This document shows, piece after piece, positions 1 to 6,683 of a stretch of DNA of 11,930 bases. Made by a program: the position numbers and the translations under genes. The first letter of the stretch is position 1. Each line of letters begins with the position of its first letter. The notes under the pieces were generated by a model. The model made no database searches. It saw only the letters and a program-made list of their open reading frames with translations, and was not told the DNA's origin. This DNA is from an uncultured Prevotella sp. (GTDB taxonomy: Bacteria > Bacteroidota > Bacteroidia > Bacteroidales > Bacteroidaceae). The DNA lies in assembly GCA_938023885.1 (NCBI GenBank), contig CALJCU010000108.1, positions 1 through 11,930 of the forward strand, given 5' to 3'.

Positions 1-214
1 CCTCGCACTCACCCTGCTACTCGTGCTCACCGGCTGCGGTAGCACCGACAGCACCACCGACGGCACACTCTATGAGCATGCTGCAGAGATTTACGCTCAG
101 CTCGGCGATTATAAGTCAGCCGTCTCGTTCTGTCAGCAGGCTGTCAAGCATGGGGGAGATGCCAAGGCATTGGAGAAGAAAATAAGACTGTATCAAAAGA
201 AGATAAAAAGATGA
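1..214 (+). CDS. Small TPR-like lipoprotein, 5' end outside window
   Basis: The frame is open from base 2 and ends at TGA 212-214. The first visible residues are a hydrophobic run, LALTLLLVLTGC, which reads as the end of a lipoprotein signal peptide with lipobox L-T-G-C (Cys codon 35-37). The mature part would be about 60 residues: a short Ser/Thr/Asp linker, then a stretch resembling one tetratricopeptide repeat (YEHAAEIYAQLGDYKSAVSF), then a basic Lys/Arg-rich tail. If the hydrophobic run is the signal peptide, only a few N-terminal residues are missing. Its stop overlaps the start of the next gene (ATGA at 211-214), which suggests translational coupling in an envelope operon. In many Bacteroidetes a TPR protein precedes the DUF4292 gene, usually a much longer one, so this copy is either a short form or the hydrophobic run is misread. 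Its exact function is unknown. Confidence 0.6.
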   Translation, partial: LALTLLLVLTGCGSTDSTTDGTLYEHAAEIYAQLGDYKSAVSFCQQAVKHGGDAKALEKKIRLYQKKIKR

Positions 215-765
215 AGATACAATTTGGAGTAATAGCCATCTCAACATTGTTGTTAGTCGCTTCCTGTGGCACAAACAGGATGGCGGTCAAAGATACAAAG
301 GCAACATTGCCTGCGTCCTCAAGGACTGAGACGACGACAAAGGCTATGAATGTCTCCTCTTTTGCCTTCGTGGAGACGGTAAACGACCGGAAAGTCAAGG
401 CTGATAATATCGTTGCTGACCTCACGTTCTCTGCTACAATGGGCAGCAAGGATGTGTCGGTACCCGGCAGTTTGCACATGCGCAAGGATCAGATGATCCG
501 CCTGCAGCTCTTTGTGCCGCTGATCCATACGGAAGTAGGACGTCTGGAGTTCACACCAGACTATGTACTCGTTGTAGACCGTTTGCATAAGCAGTATGTC
601 AAGGAAGATTATAACAAACTCGACTTCCTCCGGGCTAACGGCTTGGACTTCTATGCCCTTCAGGCATTGTTCTGGAACCAGCTCTTTCTCCCGGGGACAA
701 AGACGGTGGATGAAGGTGATGTGTCGAAGTTCAAGGCTGACCTCAGAGCGTTCCTGTCAGTTTGA
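211..765 (+). CDS. DUF4292 lipoprotein, N-terminal part of a frameshifted gene
   Basis: This 184-residue frame starts with a lipoprotein signal peptide; the lipobox V-A-S-C puts the lipidated Cys at residue 19. The rest resembles the DUF4292 family of Bacteroidetes outer-envelope lipoproteins, with typical stretches such as MRKDQMIRLQLFVPL, a TPDYVLVVDRLHKQYV strand pair and a DFYALQALFWNQLFLPG helix. Members of this family are usually about 250-290 residues, so this frame ends too early, at TGA 763-765. The missing C-terminal half lies in the next frame (762-1094). The join needs a shift of -1 (one base lost, or two gained) near 750-765. No classical slippery heptamer is visible, so a mutation or a sequence error is more likely than programmed frameshifting. 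The function of DUF4292 is not established; its position before an EnvC-like gene suggests an envelope role. Confidence 0.75.
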   Translation: MKIQFGVIAISTLLLVASCGTNRMAVKDTKATLPASSRTETTTKAMNVSSFAFVETVNDRKVKADNIVADLTFSATMGSKDVSVPGSLHMRKDQMIRLQLFVPLIHTEVGRLEFTPDYVLVVDRLHKQYVKEDYNKLDFLRANGLDFYALQALFWNQLFLPGTKTVDEGDVSKFKADLRAFLSV

Positions 766-1094
766 TAAGTGGCAGTCTTTCTTATCTGTGGAATACAGAC
801 CGTGAATCGGGACAGATTAACGATGTGAAAGCCTCCTATTCATCGGCTCAGCATGGCAGTTCAACACTTACGATGAAATATGCTAAGTTTAAGGCAGTCG
901 GCACAAAGACTTTCCCGTCTTATGAGGAACTGACTTTCCAGACCACAGCCACGAAGAAGGCACAGAAGGTAACGATGATCCTTGATATGGATGAACTTTC
1001 GACTTCGTCCAAATGGAGTACGGAGACAACACTCCCTTCTAAATACAAGCAGATTGAGGCTACGGATATCTTCTCCAAACTATTCAGTATGTAA
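762..1094 (+). CDS. DUF4292 lipoprotein, C-terminal part of a frameshifted gene
   Basis: This 110-residue frame continues the DUF4292 protein after the frameshift. From about ISGSLSYLWNTDRESGQ onward it reads like the family's alternating beta-strand C-terminal half, with a TLTMKYAKF strand and a final segment ending in FSKLFSM. It has no signal peptide. The only start at its head is TTG 762, which overlaps the upstream stop, so it is unlikely to be an independent gene. It could be made in small amounts by reinitiation, but the simplest reading is that 211-1094 was one gene of about 294 codons. The stop lies nine bases before the EnvC-like gene, consistent with one transcript. Confidence 0.65.
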   Translation: MISGSLSYLWNTDRESGQINDVKASYSSAQHGSSTLTMKYAKFKAVGTKTFPSYEELTFQTTATKKAQKVTMILDMDELSTSSKWSTETTLPSKYKQIEATDIFSKLFSM

Positions 1095-1103
1095 TAAGAT
1101 AGG

Positions 1104-2795
1104 ATGAAACACATTATTATATATAGGATCTGTTTATTACTTGCTGTGTTCGTGTCTGTGCCTTCTTTCGCTCAGAACAAGAAGACTGTGGCTCGTAAGA
1201 TGAACCGTATGGCGCAGACTACGAAGCAAACAAGCAACACGCATGGTAAAGTCGTTTCTAAGAAGCGGAAGAATGCAGTGACTTACACCAATGCTTCTAT
1301 CCGTAAATTGCAAAGCCAGCGTGCGGATATCCAACGGAAAATCAAGGAACAGGAAAAGGCTTTGCAGGAGAACAAGGAGAATGTCAGTAAGAAACTGAAT
1401 GAGCTAATGAGAATCAATGGTGACATTGACAAGAACCAGCAGAACATCAATAGTATTCAGAAAGACATCCATCATATCAACGGCAATATCGGTATTTTAA
1501 AGTCACAACTCAACACGCTGAATGCACAGTTGAAAGACCGTCAGAACAAATACATCAAATCGATGCGCTACATGGCGCGTCACCGTACGGTTCAGGATAA
1601 GCTGATGTTTATCTTCTCCGCAAAGAATCTTTATCAGATGTACCGCCGCCTGCGTTTCGTGCGCGAGTATGCCAACTATCAGAAGGCTCAGGGCGAGGCG
1701 GTGAAAGCCAAGCAGGCGCAGGTGTCTACCAAGCACAGTCAGCTGCAGCATGTCAGGGGGCAGAAGAACAACCTGCTCTATAAAGGTCAGCAGGAACATG
1801 CCAAACTTGAGGCTAACAGGAACCAGCAGCAGGAGATTGTCAATGGCTTACAGAAACAACAGGGTACCATCCGTGTCCTCATCGCCGAGCAGCGTAAGAA
1901 AGACGCTGCACTGAACGCCGAGATTGACCGTCAGGTGGAGATAGAAGTAGCAAAGGTGCGTGCCCGTGCTGAGGCAGAGGCGCGTCGTCAGGCTGCGGCA
2001 CAGGCTGCTGCTCGCCAGCGTCGTGCAGCAGAGCTGGCACGAAAGAAAGCGGCTGCAGAGGCTGCAGCGCGTGAGAACGCACGTCGTATCGCAGAGGCCA
2101 AAGCCCGTGAGCAGGCTGCAGCGGCGGCTGCGCAGAAAGCACGTGAGGCGGCAATCGCTGCGCAGAAAGCGCGTGAGGCGGCTGCGGCGGAAGAGAAACG
2201 TAAAGCTCAGGAGATAGAAGCTGCGGCAGCAGCAAAGAAAACGGCGGCTGAGCAGGCTGCACGTGAGGCGGAGGCTGCACGTGAGGCTGCTGAGCGTAAG
2301 CAGGCAGCCGATGCGGCACGTGCAAAGAAAGAGATTGCGGAGGCCAGGCAGGATCAGCAGGATGCACAGGAGTTTTCATCCGTCGATAGGATGATGAACA
2401 ATGGCTTTGAGGCGAACCGCGGTCGTCTGCCGATGCCCATCACGGGTAATTACCGTATCGTGAGCCACTTCGGACAGTATAGTGTCTCAGGTCTTAAAGG
2501 CGTGACACTCGACAACAAGGGTATCAACATCATGGGTGGCGCGGGCTGTAAGGCACGCGCTATCTATGACGGCGAGGTGAGTGCCGTACTCAGTTATGTA
2601 GGCACGGTGGTCGTCATGCTCCGTCATGGTGCTTATATCTCTGTCTATTCCAACCTTAGTTCGGCGAGTGTGAGTCGTGGTCAGCATGTCTCGACGCGAC
2701 AGATCCTCGGCACCGTGGGTCCCGACCATATCCTCCAGTTCCAGCTTCGCAAAGAGCGCGCAAAGCTCAACCCGGAAGTGTGGTTGGGGAGATAA
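1104..2795 (+). CDS. EnvC-like murein hydrolase activator with degenerate LytM (M23) domain
   Basis: This 563-residue protein begins with a Sec signal peptide (cleavage likely after SFA, residue 23). A long charged coiled coil follows at about 60-290, then an Ala/Glu/Arg/Lys-rich helix at about 280-430 with internal repeats, and a C-terminal LytM/peptidase M23 fold at about 435-563 starting at RGRLPMPI. The zinc-binding motifs are lost. The HxGxD site reads N471-K-G-I-N475, and the HxH site reads I543-L-Q545. Established EnvC proteins are also inactive LytM proteins that switch on N-acetylmuramoyl-L-alanine amidases during cell division under FtsEX control, and the same periplasmic role is inferred here. 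No ftsEX or amidase gene is visible nearby. The gene follows the DUF4292 gene after nine bases and probably ends its operon. NCBI-style names would be peptidase M23 or murein hydrolase activator EnvC. Confidence 0.9.
   Translation: MKHIIIYRICLLLAVFVSVPSFAQNKKTVARKMNRMAQTTKQTSNTHGKVVSKKRKNAVTYTNASIRKLQSQRADIQRKIKEQEKALQENKENVSKKLNELMRINGDIDKNQQNINSIQKDIHHINGNIGILKSQLNTLNAQLKDRQNKYIKSMRYMARHRTVQDKLMFIFSAKNLYQMYRRLRFVREYANYQKAQGEAVKAKQAQVSTKHSQLQHVRGQKNNLLYKGQQEHAKLEANRNQQQEIVNGLQKQQGTIRVLIAEQRKKDAALNAEIDRQVEIEVAKVRARAEAEARRQAAAQAAARQRRAAELARKKAAAEAAARENARRIAEAKAREQAAAAAAQKAREAAIAAQKAREAAAAEEKRKAQEIEAAAAAKKTAAEQAAREAEAAREAAERKQAADAARAKKEIAEARQDQQDAQEFSSVDRMMNNGFEANRGRLPMPITGNYRIVSHFGQYSVSGLKGVTLDNKGINIMGGAGCKARAIYDGEVSAVLSYVGTVVVMLRHGAYISVYSNLSSASVSRGQHVSTRQILGTVGPDHILQFQLRKERAKLNPEVWLGR
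2127..2182 (+). repeat. Direct repeat inside the Ala-rich helix of the EnvC-like gene
   Basis: Two 26-bp copies (2127-2152 and 2157-2182) differ at one base and are offset by 30 bp. They encode two in-frame ten-residue units, AAQKAREAAI and AAQKAREAAA (residues 342-361). Looser versions of the same Ala-Arg-Glu pattern surround them. The offset is a multiple of three, so gain or loss of a unit would only lengthen or shorten the helix. Confidence 0.75.
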
Positions 2796-2802
2796 ATAAT
2801 AG

Positions 2803-3189
2803 TGGCGCCATTCAACTTATGATGATAATAAAGGGTTCCATGTGGTTGCATTCAATGATGTATTTGCAGAGCCTCACCCTGCACTAAGATAAACCGTATA
2901 CGAACTTAACGGAATTATTTGCTTAAAAACTTGTGCGTTTCGTAGAAATAGTTCTTCGTTCAAGAAAAATGAGGACTTTGAATCTTTTAGTAAAAATGAA
3001 ATAGATGTGTATAATAAATTCCTGAGAGACAAGATTCTTATTAAGAAGATAACAGAAATTGCACAAGCTAATTCTGACAAGAAACATACTTTGTTTATAG
3101 CAAAGAGGAATATAAAACTCCTTGACTTTTGTAGGCATTTTATGAGGAAGAGTTCATTGCAGAATGGCATAGACGTTCTGGATAAGTAA
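2803..3189 (+). pseudogene. Low-GC gene remnant, unrecognised, interrupted by an in-frame stop
   Basis: One frame is open from 2803 to TAA 2890-2892, and the same frame is open again from 2893 to TAA 3187-3189. Without that stop it would code for about 128 residues with a protein-like first part (KGFHVVAFNDVFAEPHPALR) and a Lys-rich, helix-like second part (KFLRDKILIKKITEIAQ). No ATG start fits the whole; the only late start is GTG 3007, giving 60 residues. Bases 2941-3120 are about 28% G+C by hand count, against about 57% in a sampled line of the acyl-CoA synthetase gene. This looks like the decayed end of an acquired gene. I do not recognise the family, and it does not look like DUF4160, a common neighbour of DUF2442 genes. 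It fills the only gap over 300 bases (2796-3202). The 60-residue ORF could also be chance. Confidence 0.35.
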
Positions 3190-3202
3190 AGTAGAAATCA
3201 TC

Positions 3203-3616
3203 ATGGAGAAGATCAAGCACATTTGGTTTGACAAGAATCGGATCTTTATGCAAACGTTATCGGGAAAGACTTATAGCAGGCCTTTAGAAGCATATCCCGA
3301 ACTGATGGAGGCATCTACCGAACAGCGCAATGATTATACGATCTGTGATGACGGTGAAGCCATTCGTTGGGATGCTATAGATGCTGATACGCATATATCC
3401 GGTTTCTTGGAGACTACGGAGCCTAAGGATAATGAGATCGGAGCATTGTTTGCTAAGTATCCTTGGTTGAACGTATCTGAGGTGGCACGTCGGCTGAATA
3501 TCAACAAGAGCCTGCTTGCAAGGTATATTTATGGAATATCCAAACCGGGCAAGGAGCGGGTTCAACAGATTAAGGATGCTTTGCACGAGTTTGGAAAGGA
3601 GTTACTGAGTGCCTGA
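3203..3616 (+). CDS. DUF2442 protein with C-terminal helix-turn-helix
   Basis: This 137-residue protein has two parts. Residues 1 to about 80 resemble DUF2442: the IKHIWFDKNRIFMQTLSGKTYSRPLEAYPELMEAS-like strand and helix, then the IRWDAIDADTHISGFL signature. Residues about 85-135 form a helix-turn-helix similar to Xre-type DNA-binding domains (VSEVARRLNINKSLLARYI, then YGISKPGKERVQQIKDAL). Short DUF2442 proteins are often encoded beside DUF4160 proteins in an arrangement resembling toxin-antitoxin pairs, and here the extra HTH suggests DNA binding and perhaps autoregulation. That is inference. The usual partner is absent; only a decayed low-GC frame lies upstream. A sampled line of the gene is about 45% G+C, lower than the core genes around it, consistent with acquisition. 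No clear promoter or ribosome binding site was found. Confidence 0.8.
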   Translation: MEKIKHIWFDKNRIFMQTLSGKTYSRPLEAYPELMEASTEQRNDYTICDDGEAIRWDAIDADTHISGFLETTEPKDNEIGALFAKYPWLNVSEVARRLNINKSLLARYIYGISKPGKERVQQIKDALHEFGKELLSA

Positions 3617-3622
3617 AGACTT

Positions 3623-3653
3623 CCTTACCTACCTTACACCTTACACACCTTAC
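3623..3653 (+). repeat. CCTTAC short repeats between convergent genes
   Basis: CCTTAC occurs four times, at 3623, 3632, 3639 and 3648 (offsets 9, 7, 9), separated by AC-rich links. It lies in the 70-bp gap between the ends of the DUF2442 gene and the minus-strand deacylase gene. No convincing stem-loop terminator was seen in this gap. The units are far too short and close for a CRISPR array; this looks like a slippage-prone simple repeat. Confidence 0.6.
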
Positions 3654-3686
3654 AATAAGCTTTTTCTAAGGATGCAAAGCCTCTAG

Positions 3687-4739
3687 TTATCTTTCGAGAA
3701 TCTTCAGATACGTATAGAACGCATCTCTCATCTCGCTGATACAGATATACTCGTCGGCGGAATGGGAGCGCGACGGCTCACCCGGGCCGAGCTTGAACGA
3801 CTGCCACGGCATGAGCGCCTGATCACTGAGCGTCGGGGAGCCGTAGGGCTTGAGTCCGAGACTGACGCAGCGCTGGATGAGCGGGTGCTCGGGGTCGATA
3901 TGCGAGGAGTGGAGGCGGAAGGAGTGGGCATGAACCTCACCCTTGACATGTTGCTTGATGATGTCGAACACCTCCTCGTTGGTATAATATTCATTTGTGC
4001 GCACATCCACGAGCATCGTGCAAAGGTCGGGGATGACGTTGTGCTGAGTACCGGCATTGACCACGGTGAGTGTCATCTTCGTGGGTCCGAGCAACGGACT
4101 GACCTTCTGAAACTTATAATCCCGAATCCATATCATGTCGTCGAGAGCTTCGTAGATGGCGTTCACACCCTCGTTGCGTGCAGCATGTCCGCTTTTGCCA
4201 TGTGTGATGACATCGAGCACCATGAGTCCTTTCTCAGCTATGGCAGGCTGCATGCCTGTAGGCTCACCGACGATGGCGACATCAATCTTCGGGAGCAGAG
4301 GCAGGGCGCGGGCGAAGCCGTCCTTGCCCGACACCTCCTCCTCGGCTGAGGCAAGGTAGACGTAGTTGTAAGGCTGGGGACGGAGTGAGAGCCAGCGGAA
4401 GACCTGCAGCAGCGTCGTCAGTCCACCGCCGCAGTCGTTGCTGCCGAGCCCGTAAAGTTTGTCGCCTTCAAGTGTCGGCTTGAGAGGGTCGCGCGTCCAA
4501 CTGTCCGCTGGCTTCACCGTGTCGATATGGGCATTGAGCAACAGTGTCGGCTTTGAACCGTCCCAGTCGGGTGACAGCACCCATACGTTGTTGCCCTCGC
4601 GGTGAGGTGCCAGGCCATAGGTTATCATTTGCTTTTCCATGATATCCGCTGCAGCCGTCTCGTTGCGGCTCACCGAGGGCGTGGCTATGAGCTGCTTGAG
4701 CAGTTCCACTGCATCGTTCACATAATCTTCCTGTCTCAT
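3687..4739 (-). CDS. argE: M20 family metallo-deacylase (acetylornithine deacetylase/ArgE-like)
   Basis: This 350-residue cytosolic enzyme belongs to the M20/ArgE-DapE-CPG2 family of two-zinc amidohydrolases. Visible metal and catalytic motifs are the AHIDTV motif (H71, D73), the bridging Asp in GSNDCGGG (D102), the general base and ligand in SAEEEVSG (E134, E135), GEPT (E159) and SHSADEYI near the end (H326). A small dimerisation domain lies between about 175 and 285. In Bacteroidetes this type is usually annotated as acetylornithine deacetylase. Because many members of the phylum make arginine through N-succinyl or N-acetyl citrulline, the substrate may be an acylated citrulline or ornithine rather than acetylornithine alone. 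No other arg gene is visible, so the substrate is inferred. The start ATG (4737-4739) is 19 bp from a minus-strand -7 box. It is transcribed away from the acyl-CoA synthetase gene. Confidence 0.85.
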   Translation of the reverse strand: MRQEDYVNDAVELLKQLIATPSVSRNETAAADIMEKQMITYGLAPHREGNNVWVLSPDWDGSKPTLLLNAHIDTVKPADSWTRDPLKPTLEGDKLYGLGSNDCGGGLTTLLQVFRWLSLRPQPYNYVYLASAEEEVSGKDGFARALPLLPKIDVAIVGEPTGMQPAIAEKGLMVLDVITHGKSGHAARNEGVNAIYEALDDMIWIRDYKFQKVSPLLGPTKMTLTVVNAGTQHNVIPDLCTMLVDVRTNEYYTNEEVFDIIKQHVKGEVHAHSFRLHSSHIDPEHPLIQRCVSLGLKPYGSPTLSDQALMPWQSFKLGPGEPSRSHSADEYICISEMRDAFYTYLKILER

Positions 4740-4758
4740 ACGTTTCTTTGTTTACTGG

Positions 4759-4766
4759 CAAAATTA
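4759..4766 (-). promoter_or_regulatory. Probable -7 box for the M20 deacylase gene
   Basis: Read on the minus strand, this is TAATTTTG, an exact match to the Bacteroidetes -7 consensus TAnnTTTG. No good TTTG lies 19-21 bp upstream, so the -33 element is weak or absent. Transcription would begin about a dozen bases before the start codon, a geometry like that of the opposite promoter. Confidence 0.45.
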
Positions 4767-4785
4767 AAAAAAAGATTTAATATCC

Positions 4786-4817
4786 TTTGAATATTTGCCA
4801 TTATTATTTTATCTTTG
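4786..4817 (+). promoter_or_regulatory. Bacteroidetes-type promoter for the acyl-CoA synthetase operon
   Basis: A -33 box TTTG (4786-4789) is followed after exactly 20 bp by TATCTTTG (4810-4817), matching TAnnTTTG. The start ATG at 4839 lies 21 bp beyond the -7 box, so the leader is short. This placement also rules out the TTG at 4815 as the start, because it lies inside the promoter. Confidence 0.75.
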
Positions 4818-4838
4818 CAACAAATAAAACCTAAGTAT

Positions 4839-6683
4839 ATGCAAAACAGGCCACATCTGTCAGTGCTCATCCACTCTCAGGCAAAGAAGTATGGCAATCG
4901 GACTGCCCTTGTCCGTCAAGGTTTCGGCAGCTCCAAGTGGACCGAGGTCTCATGGAATCAGTTCTCGCAGAACGTCAAGAAGGTCAGCAATGCCCTCCTT
5001 GCGCTCGGACTGAAGCCACAGGAGAAGATTGCCGTCTTCTCGCAAAACTGTGCAGAGTACCTGTACACAGATTTTGGCGCATACGGTATCCGTGTCATCT
5101 CTATCCCGTTTTATGCCACCACGTCGGGGCTGCAGATCCAGTATATGATCAACGACGCGGGTGTACGTCTCGTCTTTGTAGGCGAGCAGGAGCAGTATGA
5201 CAAAGCCCACCGCGTCCACGCCCTCTGTCCTACACTGGAGCGCATCATCGTCTTTGACCGTCATGTGCGTCTGAGCATGCACGACCCTGAGGCGATGTAT
5301 TTCGACGATTTTATCAAACTTGGCGAAGACTTGGCTCATGAGCAGGAGGTTGAGGCACTGTGGAAGCAGGCTAACGAGGAAGATCTCTGCAACATCCTCT
5401 ATACGAGCGGTACGACGGGTGAGTCGAAAGGCGTGATGCTCACTTATGGACAGTATGACGCCGCCATGAAAGCAAATGACGCCTGTGTGCCGGTGGGTGA
5501 GAACGACCGCGTCATCAATTTCCTGCCTTTCACCCATATCTTTGAGCGAGGTTGGGCGTATCTCAGTCTCACAGAGGGTGCTACGCTTATCGTCAACACC
5601 AATCCGCATAAGATCCAGGAATCGATGCGTGAGACTCATCCGACTTGTATGTCGAGCGTGCCGCGCTTCTGGGAGAAAGTGTATCAGGCAGTGAAGGCAA
5701 AGATTGACCGCTCCAGCATCACGCAGCAGAAGATATTCTACAGTGCATGGAACATCGGAAAACGCTACAACATCGATTATCTCTCTAAAGGCAGGCGCCC
5801 GCCTCTGACGTTGTGCTTGAAGTATGCCATCGCCGACAAGGCAGTGCTCTGCCTGGTACGTAAGCAGATTGGTCTTGAGCATCCGAACATCTTCCCCACA
5901 GCCGGCGCTTATGTCTCACCCGAGGTGGAGGAGTTCGTGCACAGCATTGGCATCTGCATGATTGTGGGTTACGGCTTGACAGAGAGCCTCGCCACGGTGT
6001 CGTGCGACCGCAAAGGTGAGCCGTTCACGATAGGCAGTTGCGGACGTCCCATCAACAGCATACAGATTAAGATCGGTGATCACAACGAGATCCTCCTAAA
6101 AGGTCCGACGATAACGAGAGGCTATTACAACCGCCCGGAGCTGAACGAGGAGACTTTTGATGCCGACGGCTTCTTCCATACGGGGGATGCAGGCTATCTG
6201 AAGAATGGTGAGCTCTATCTCACGGAGCGTATCAAGGATCTCTTCAAGACGAGCAACGGCAAGTATATCGCACCGCAGATGATCGAGTCGTTGCTCTTGG
6301 TGGATAAGTTCGTTGACCAGGTGGCTGTCATCGCCGACCAGCGTAAGTTCGTCTCAGCCCTCGTCGTACCGGAGTACAGTGAGCTCGAGGCCTGGGCACG
6401 TCAGCACGGTATTCGTTTTGCTGACCGTGCAGAACTGTGTGAGAACAAGCAGGTCATCGACATGATGACAGAGCGTATTGACACATTGCAGCAAGGTTTG
6501 GCCCACTACGAGCAGATCAAGCGCTTCACGTTGTTGCCCCACCATTTCTCCATGCAGAACGGTGAGATGACGAACACGCTGAAACTGCGCCGGCCTATCG
6601 TCAACGAGCATTATAAAGACATCATCGACGACATGTATGCGAATACACCGTCGGACGGAATAATAACGAAGCAAAGAAAATGA
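4839..6683 (+). CDS. Long-chain fatty acid--CoA ligase (AMP-forming)
   Basis: This 614-residue member of the ANL adenylating superfamily would activate fatty acids to acyl-AMP and then acyl-CoA, at or near the inner membrane. Motifs in order are the phosphate-binding loop YTSGTTGESKG (188-198), FLPFTHIFER (228-237), the A5 motif GYGLTES (377-383), the HTGD motif (447-450), the hinge region LTERIKDLFKTSNGKYIAP (461-479) with a Lys at 475, and a C-terminal domain to about 600. Length and motif order fit bacterial FadD15-like long-chain enzymes. The usual SGGAPL segment before the A5 motif reads TAGAYV (354-359), a modest change near the substrate pocket. ATG 4839 is chosen because the upstream TTG lies in the promoter. 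Its stop overlaps the prfB start by ATGA, implying cotranscription and coupling. Chain-length preference cannot be read from the sequence. Confidence 0.9.
   Translation: MQNRPHLSVLIHSQAKKYGNRTALVRQGFGSSKWTEVSWNQFSQNVKKVSNALLALGLKPQEKIAVFSQNCAEYLYTDFGAYGIRVISIPFYATTSGLQIQYMINDAGVRLVFVGEQEQYDKAHRVHALCPTLERIIVFDRHVRLSMHDPEAMYFDDFIKLGEDLAHEQEVEALWKQANEEDLCNILYTSGTTGESKGVMLTYGQYDAAMKANDACVPVGENDRVINFLPFTHIFERGWAYLSLTEGATLIVNTNPHKIQESMRETHPTCMSSVPRFWEKVYQAVKAKIDRSSITQQKIFYSAWNIGKRYNIDYLSKGRRPPLTLCLKYAIADKAVLCLVRKQIGLEHPNIFPTAGAYVSPEVEEFVHSIGICMIVGYGLTESLATVSCDRKGEPFTIGSCGRPINSIQIKIGDHNEILLKGPTITRGYYNRPELNEETFDADGFFHTGDAGYLKNGELYLTERIKDLFKTSNGKYIAPQMIESLLLVDKFVDQVAVIADQRKFVSALVVPEYSELEAWARQHGIRFADRAELCENKQVIDMMTERIDTLQQGLAHYEQIKRFTLLPHHFSMQNGEMTNTLKLRRPIVNEHYKDIIDDMYANTPSDGIITKQRK

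Noticed and set aside
755..768. Programmed ribosomal frameshift site in the DUF4292 gene
   Set aside because: No X-XXY-YYZ heptamer in the correct phase and no clear downstream stem were seen; mutation or sequence error is simpler.
1879..2379. 166-codon Pro/His/Leu-rich open frame on the minus strand
   Set aside because: It is the antisense reading of the Ala-rich coiled-coil repeats of the EnvC-like gene.
2803..2810. TGGCGCCA palindrome after the EnvC-like gene as a terminator
   Set aside because: It is only an 8-bp self-complementary site with no loop and no T-run.
2874..3170. 98-codon hydrophobic frame on the minus strand in the low-GC block
   Set aside because: Its Phe/Leu/Ile content is what an A+T-rich antisense strand gives by chance; no promoter or partner supports it.
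3762..4349. 195-codon open frame on the plus strand
   Set aside because: It is antisense to the M20 deacylase, whose metal-site motifs are all present on the minus strand.
4950..5882. 310-codon open frame on the minus strand
   Set aside because: It lies wholly antisense to the acyl-CoA synthetase gene, shows no recognisable motif, and is explained by codon bias of the sense gene.
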